This document shows, piece after piece, positions 31,564 to 36,415 of a DNA stretch of 36,415 bases (position 1 is the stretch's first letter; every line of letters starts with the position of its first letter). The translations under genes and the position numbers were made by a program. This stretch comes from Rhizobacter sp. (GTDB taxonomy: Bacteria > Pseudomonadota > Gammaproteobacteria > Burkholderiales > Burkholderiaceae_C): assembly GCA_025359585.1 (NCBI GenBank), contig JANYFX010000654.1:1-36415 (forward strand), in the 5' to 3' direction. Under the pieces are notes generated by a model. It searched no databases. It saw nothing but the letters and a program-made list of their open reading frames with translations, and had not been told where the DNA came from.

Positions 31564-34194
31564 GTGCGCTTTAGTTTTTTAATTGAACAGTTTTATGATT
31601 GCTTTTTTACGCGTCGGCTTAAGACTAAAAATACGCTATTCAAATCGACTCCGGCATTATTGATTTTAATAGGCATGCTATTAGCGAGCTTATCTCAAAT
31701 TGCCTCCGCATTTCCTGGCACGGGGGCGATGGCCCAATGCACTAGCTGGCTTCCTGATCCACCGAGAGCGTGTGTGATGGGAGACGGAACTAATTTACAG
31801 GTTGGCGTTGAATATTGTAATTGGTATTTCTGTACTGGCGACGATAGTAAAGCCGTAAAAAACCAATGCTTTAACAAACCGTCAGATCATTCAGTAGAAT
31901 GCTTGACTGAAACAAAATTTGGCAGTTGCCCTGCTGGCTATCAGGTTTTAAATGGCAACGACCAATTTATTAATGGGCCCGACTGCGGCTGTCCTGAAGG
32001 GACGCGCTTTTTCGCAGATATACCTCTCTGTGAAAATATAACGGAGCTCCCGCCAAATGAATCGCCACCAAACAATCCTTCTGACAATGGCCCGAATTGT
32101 GACCAACCCTCGTGCGGCGAACCTATTAATCTGGGCACAGGCAACATGTGGCATGCTGAACGTGACTTTGAAACTGCTACGGCAGACGGCCAATTATCCC
32201 TTGTACGGACCTATAACAGTAGTCCTTATAACTGGGATGCCGGCGTTGTTCGCACATTTGGCGTTAGATGGACTCAGGTGTACGACACCATTCTTAAAAT
32301 TGAACCGAAACAGATACTAGAGTGGCCTAGTCGTAGTAAATGCTTTCGTAGAGAATACACGCAAATTGTTTGGTGCCAAAATTGGGCACCGACCCCAACG
32401 ACAACTGCTCTGCCAGAATCGGTATCTATTGTTAGGAGCGATGGAAAAAAATATTATTTCAATCGTAGCGGAACAAGTTGGATCGGTAATTTGGACGTGA
32501 ATGACCGCATCACAGCAAACTACAATTCCACTAACACTGCCATTCTCGGCTGGACTTATATCTCCGCAAAAAAGCAAAGCAAAGAAACCTTTGACGCTAA
32601 TGGTATTTTGATTGCAATGGCATCACGCGCTGGCTTGGTGCAGCGGCTGACGTACAGCGACGGCAATACTAACGATAGCAACCTAGGACGCTTTCCTGCG
32701 GATGCGCCTCTCTGTGCGCATAGCCAACCTGGGGTAATTTTGCCCGTCGGAAAATTACTATGTGTGACAGATAATTGGGGGCGACAATTACAGTTTGAAT
32801 ATGATGGAAAGGGAAGAATCAAAAAAATTATCGATCCCTCACAATTAGAATATTTGTATTCATACGACGGCCCATCGGGTGGGTGTCCCGACAGCACGGT
32901 GACAAGCAACCCCGCATGTACAGCAAATAATTTAACTCAAGTAACCTATCCAAATAACAGCAATAGAACCTATTATTACAATGAAGCGAGTCAGAGTGGT
33001 GGGGGAGCATGCCCGCATCAGGAATCAATTAATCAAGGCCTTGGCATACACCTCAATTTATTGACGGGTATCGTTGATGAAAATAGGGTACGGTATATTA
33101 GCTGGACTTATGATTGCCTAGGTCAAGCGCTTTCGTCGCAATTAGGGAATGTAGCCCATAAAGTTGAAGTGCTCTATCAGCCCGTCGCTTCGGATGGTCA
33201 GTTTAGATCGTTTACTACAACGGTTAGTGGAACCAGCGACAGTCCCCAAATTACCTTTACGCGATTTGATTACCAGTTAATTGAAGGGCGTCCCAAAAAC
33301 ACTGGTATATCCCAAGCTTGTGCGGAGTGCGACAAAGTAGCTCTTCGTACTTACGATGGAAACGGCAATACAACCAGTCGTACTGATTTCAACGGAAACG
33401 TTGTAATGTATCAATATGATCTTGTCCGCAATCTAGAAACACGGCGCATCGAAGCCTCCGGCACGTCACAAGCCCGCATTATTAGTACCAGCTGGCACCC
33501 CACCTACCGCTTGCCGCTCCAGATCGCCGGACCTCAAAAACGGGTGACTTATACTTACGATACTAACGGCAATGAACTCACCAGAACCCAACAAGCCACC
33601 ACCGACGTTACAGGTGCGGCTGGTTTCGCCGCAGTAGTCACCGGCCCAGCCCGCACGTGGACCCAGACCTACAACACTGTCGGTCAAGTATTAACTGTCA
33701 CTGGCCCACGCGCCGACATCGTGGAGAAAACGACTTATACCTATGACGCAAGCGGTAACCTCTCTACCATCCTTAACGCCGTAGGCCATCTCATCACGCT
33801 CTCGAATTACGACGCCAACGGTCGCGCCTGTTTGATCACTGACTCCAACGGAGCCACCACGACGCTCGGTTATACCGCACGGGGCTGGTTAGATACGCGC
33901 ACAATCAGCGCCGGCAGTGTAGTCGAAACTACGCATTACGACTACGACGGGGTAGGCCAAATCAAACACGTCACCCTACCCGATGGAGCTACCATCGATT
34001 ATTCCTACGACGACGCACACCGTTTAACCGACATCACCGACAAGCTTGGCAACAGCATCCACTATACTTTAGACAACATGGACAATCGTATCAAAGAGGA
34101 AATTAAAGACACCAACGGTACGCTTTCCCGCCAGGTCAGCCGTATTTACGATGGTCTGAATCGATTACAACAAGTCACGGGAGGACAGCAATGA
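31564..34194 (+). CDS. RHS/YD-repeat protein, N-terminal half, exported
   Basis: 876 aa starting at GTG 31564, with AGGAG 7 nt upstream. Residues 29-49 are a hydrophobic export signal (LLILIGMLLASL, ending SASA). A Cys-rich module follows with 12 cysteines between residues 59 and 184, then CGEPINLGTGNMWHAERDF, the DUF6531-type entry to RHS proteins. After about residue 390 come YD repeats (YEYDGKGRIKKI, RTYDGNGNTTSRTD, YTYDASGNLSTI, DYDGVGQIKHV). The protein stops in the middle of the repeat series (RIYDGLNRLQQVTGGQQ) without the hyperconserved RHS end or a toxin tip. The stop overlaps the next ORF's ATG by 4 nt. RHS repeats form a shell around a toxin or effector in other systems; no cargo is visible here. 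Confidence 0.88.
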   Translation: MRFSFLIEQFYDCFFTRRLKTKNTLFKSTPALLILIGMLLASLSQIASAFPGTGAMAQCTSWLPDPPRACVMGDGTNLQVGVEYCNWYFCTGDDSKAVKNQCFNKPSDHSVECLTETKFGSCPAGYQVLNGNDQFINGPDCGCPEGTRFFADIPLCENITELPPNESPPNNPSDNGPNCDQPSCGEPINLGTGNMWHAERDFETATADGQLSLVRTYNSSPYNWDAGVVRTFGVRWTQVYDTILKIEPKQILEWPSRSKCFRREYTQIVWCQNWAPTPTTTALPESVSIVRSDGKKYYFNRSGTSWIGNLDVNDRITANYNSTNTAILGWTYISAKKQSKETFDANGILIAMASRAGLVQRLTYSDGNTNDSNLGRFPADAPLCAHSQPGVILPVGKLLCVTDNWGRQLQFEYDGKGRIKKIIDPSQLEYLYSYDGPSGGCPDSTVTSNPACTANNLTQVTYPNNSNRTYYYNEASQSGGGACPHQESINQGLGIHLNLLTGIVDENRVRYISWTYDCLGQALSSQLGNVAHKVEVLYQPVASDGQFRSFTTTVSGTSDSPQITFTRFDYQLIEGRPKNTGISQACAECDKVALRTYDGNGNTTSRTDFNGNVVMYQYDLVRNLETRRIEASGTSQARIISTSWHPTYRLPLQIAGPQKRVTYTYDTNGNELTRTQQATTDVTGAAGFAAVVTGPARTWTQTYNTVGQVLTVTGPRADIVEKTTYTYDASGNLSTILNAVGHLITLSNYDANGRACLITDSNGATTTLGYTARGWLDTRTISAGSVVETTHYDYDGVGQIKHVTLPDGATIDYSYDDAHRLTDITDKLGNSIHYTLDNMDNRIKEEIKDTNGTLSRQVSRIYDGLNRLQQVTGGQQ

Positions 34195-35600
34195 TCACCT
34201 GTGTCGCTACTTCTCGTCTCCTGCGCACCTTGAGCGCTACTGGTTTACTCGCCTTCTCTAGCATGGCAGTTGCACAAACACAAAACACTACCTATCAGTA
34301 CCAATACGACGCCAATCGCAATCTGATCCAGGTCACCGATGCCTTAAGTCACATCACTAGGCAAACGTATGATTTTTTAAATCGGCGCACCACACTGGTC
34401 GATGCCAATAACGGCACGACCGAATTTGGTTACGACGGCTTAGATCAAGTGATCAGAATTATTGATCCACGTGCCGTCGTCACTAGCTACCAGATTGATG
34501 GCCTCGGCAACCTCCAAAAAATGGTGAGTGCCGACACAGGTACTACTAGCAATACCTACGACGAAGCGGGCAATATGAAAACGCGCATCGACGCCAAAGG
34601 GCAAACCACCAGCTACAACTATGATGCAATCAACCGTATCGTCGGTATTGCCTATGCCGATGGCAACGTTACCTATCAATATGATCAAGGCACTAATGCA
34701 ATAGGGCGATTAAACTTAATTACCGACAGCAGTGGCACGATTGCCTACGCCTACGACCAAGGGGGCAGATTGCTCTCCGAAACGCGTACCATCGGCGGCC
34801 AGTTTTACACCATTTTGTATCGTTACAACGGCGTCGGTCAATTGATCGGCATGACCTACCCCAGCGGCCGTACTGTCGACTACACCCGCGACGCGCTTGG
34901 CCGCATCGCTCAGATCAGCAGCAGTAAAAACGGCGTCACGCAATTGCTGGTCGGTCAGGTTAACTATCGTCCGTTCGGCCCCGTGCAAAACTTCACCTTC
35001 GGTAACACCCAAAACTACAGCCGCAGCTTCGACCTCGATAATCGCATCATCAACTACACGCTGGGGTCCCAGCTTAAGAGCCTCAGTTACGATGCTGCCA
35101 GCCGCATTACCGCTCAAACCGATGTCGCCAATCCCCTCACGAATGTCACTTTTGATTACGATGCAGCTGATCGTCTGACTAGTGCGCTGCAAAACAGTAA
35201 CAGTCTGGGCTATACCTACGACCTAGGTGGCAATCGGACCAGCAAAACCAATGGCGGATCAGCTACCACCTATAACATAGCGCCGACCAACAATCGTCTG
35301 ACGGATATTACGGGCGGCGCTAGTAGCACCATTATCACCGATCCCACCGGCAACATCACCAACAATGGCAGCGCCCAATTTAACTATGACACACGCGGTC
35401 GCATGATCTCCGCCAATACGCCTGTCGGCCTGGTGCAATACACCCTCAATGCCTTGGGTCAGCGCGTTCAAAAGACCACGCCAACAGCCACCACGCTGTA
35501 TCACTACGACAGTGCAGGCAGACTGATTGCAGAGAATATTGGCGCCAGCTACAAAGAAACGATCTACCTTAACGATCAGCCTGTGGCGGTGTTCAAATGA
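34191..35600 (+). CDS. RHS/YD-repeat protein, continuation ORF with its own signal peptide
   Basis: 469 aa. The ATG overlaps the previous stop (ATGA), and GGGAGGA lies 5-6 nt upstream, so translation is coupled and the start is firm. Residues 1-28 are a signal peptide (RLLRTLSATGLLAFSSMAVA, cleavage before Gln29). The mature protein begins at once with YD repeats that continue where the upstream ORF left off: YQYDANRNLIQVTDALSH, TYDFLNRRTTLVDANNGT, NYDAINRIVGI, DYDAADRLTSA, HYDSAGRLIAEN. It ends with ETIYLNDQPVAVFK. Normally this segment leads into a DHLGTPR-type core end, which is absent. No separate N-terminal domain or C-terminal toxin is present. Confidence 0.88.
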   Translation: MITCVATSRLLRTLSATGLLAFSSMAVAQTQNTTYQYQYDANRNLIQVTDALSHITRQTYDFLNRRTTLVDANNGTTEFGYDGLDQVIRIIDPRAVVTSYQIDGLGNLQKMVSADTGTTSNTYDEAGNMKTRIDAKGQTTSYNYDAINRIVGIAYADGNVTYQYDQGTNAIGRLNLITDSSGTIAYAYDQGGRLLSETRTIGGQFYTILYRYNGVGQLIGMTYPSGRTVDYTRDALGRIAQISSSKNGVTQLLVGQVNYRPFGPVQNFTFGNTQNYSRSFDLDNRIINYTLGSQLKSLSYDAASRITAQTDVANPLTNVTFDYDAADRLTSALQNSNSLGYTYDLGGNRTSKTNGGSATTYNIAPTNNRLTDITGGASSTIITDPTGNITNNGSAQFNYDTRGRMISANTPVGLVQYTLNALGQRVQKTTPTATTLYHYDSAGRLIAENIGASYKETIYLNDQPVAVFK

Positions 35601-36415
35601 TGCCTTCGCTAGTGTTCCCCCTACTCTCAAAGATGTTGGACTTCGCTGTCGTGCTGATTCCGACTATTCCCTTAAAAACACACATTAGCATGCGATATCC
35701 CTCTTCTATCAAGGCCAACCTCCTACAGCGCATCCGCATCGAAGTACTGGTCTTGGGCATCGTCCTGTTTTTCGGTTTTGCATTACTCGCCACCCAAGCA
35801 GCCAATGCAGCACCGACAATCAGTTTAACTGCCCCTACCAATAACAAAATTTATAACTTGCCTGCAACCGTTGTACTCAACGCCAACATTGCCGACAATG
35901 ACGATAGCACCGCCAAGGTCGAGTTTTACAACGGCACCACCTTGCTTGACACCGACACGAGCTCACCCTACAGCTTTATCTGGAACAATGTCCCTGCAGG
36001 TAGTTATAGCTTGACTGCTCAAGCCACTACCAACCAAGGCCTTGTTGTCATCAGCGCCCCCGTCACGATCAAAGTCAACGCCCCGCCTACCGTCACCCTG
36101 ACCGCACCTGCCAACAATGCTTACTTTGCGCAATCGGCCCAGATCAACCTCACCGCTAATGCAGCCGATAGCGATGGAACCATCGCTAAAGTACAGTTCT
36201 ACAATGGCACCACTTTGCTGGGAAGTGACACCAGTGCTCCTTATAGTTTTAGTTGGGCCAACGTAGCGGCTGGTACTTACAACCTCACTGCTAAAGCTAC
36301 GGATAATCAAAGTGGGGTCGCCTCCAGCGTCCCCATTACCATTGTAGTCAATGCCCCTCCCGCTGTAACTCTGTCGGCTCCTGCCAATAATGCCAACTAC
36401 AGTTCGACAGCCATT
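35597..36415 (+). CDS. Exported protein with tandem bacterial Ig-like repeats, partial (runs off right edge)
   Basis: An open frame of 273 codons continues past the window end. The first ATG (35597) overlaps the RHS stop; a second in-frame ATG at 35690 gives a more classical export signal (RIRIEVLVLGIVLFFGFALL, ending AANA) and may be the true start. The mature part is a row of Ig-like modules of about 90 residues, each opening with a line like TISLTAPTNNKIY, VTLTAPANNAYF or VTLSAPANNANY, and each with a KVEFYNGTTLL or KVQFYNGTTLL strand and a SYSLTAQAT or TYNLTAKAT strand. This is the Big_7/PF17957-type module. Such repeats often precede RHS regions in surface proteins, so the missing RHS end may lie downstream of the window. 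Confidence 0.85.
   Translation, partial: MMPSLVFPLLSKMLDFAVVLIPTIPLKTHISMRYPSSIKANLLQRIRIEVLVLGIVLFFGFALLATQAANAAPTISLTAPTNNKIYNLPATVVLNANIADNDDSTAKVEFYNGTTLLDTDTSSPYSFIWNNVPAGSYSLTAQATTNQGLVVISAPVTIKVNAPPTVTLTAPANNAYFAQSAQINLTANAADSDGTIAKVQFYNGTTLLGSDTSAPYSFSWANVAAGTYNLTAKATDNQSGVASSVPITIVVNAPPAVTLSAPANNANYSSTAI

Noticed and set aside
1..36415. CRISPR arrays, rRNA and tRNA genes
   Set aside because: No regularly spaced repeats with unique spacers and no recognisable rRNA or tRNA sequence were seen on either strand.

Overview
The window looks like a betaproteobacterial chromosome, most likely Burkholderiales/Oxalobacteraceae (Undibacterium- or Herminiimonas-like). This is inferred from protein style: the ParE/ParC pair, a DUF1841 protein, tandem monohaem cytochromes c and a cus gene order like that of Cupriavidus (D-C-B-A-F). 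Base composition is about 50% GC over most of the window, but the left ~5.4 kb is clearly richer (about 65% in the stretches counted by hand). That left part is read as the edge of a conjugative or plasmid-type element abutting resident chromosome.

Layout. (1) 1-4.6 kb: mobile-element edge with a huge DarB-like methylase-helicase running off the left end on the minus strand, a hairpin leader upstream of it, a doubtful small ORF, and a divergent tyrosine-recombinase-like protein that seems to lack its catalytic tyrosine. (2) 4.8-11.6 kb: a minus-strand Cu(I)/Ag(I) efflux operon, cusD-like > cusC > cusB > cusA > cusF, with 4-bp ATGA overlaps in CBA; cusF is broken by a stop codon at the copper-binding Trp. 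(3) 12.2-13.1 kb: a PilH-type response regulator and an unknown small protein. (4) 13.4-15.1 kb: an arsenic operon, arsR-arsC-aqpS, with a perfect 12-bp-arm operator and no ArsB/Acr3 pump. (5) 15.3-21.1 kb: housekeeping and accessory genes: nitroreductase, DUF1841, two monohaem cytochromes c, a MoxR-GNAT-CoxE/VWA cluster, and a pseudo-receiver protein. (6) 21.4-25.8 kb: topoisomerase IV parE-parC. (7) 25.9-31.0 kb: secreted trypsin-like protease, a small helical protein and a membrane-anchored penicillin-acylase-family enzyme. (8) 31.1-36.4 kb: a decayed transposase fragment, then an RHS/YD-repeat locus divided into two translationally coupled ORFs, each with its own export signal, followed by an Ig-repeat exported protein that runs off the right end.

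Functionally, the Cu/Ag and As modules form a metal-resistance block beside the mobile-element edge. The most unusual item is the RHS locus: a continuous YD-repeat protein appears to have been cut in two exactly where a new Shine-Dalgarno sequence and signal peptide sit, so the two halves would be exported separately. No tRNA, rRNA or CRISPR array was recognised.
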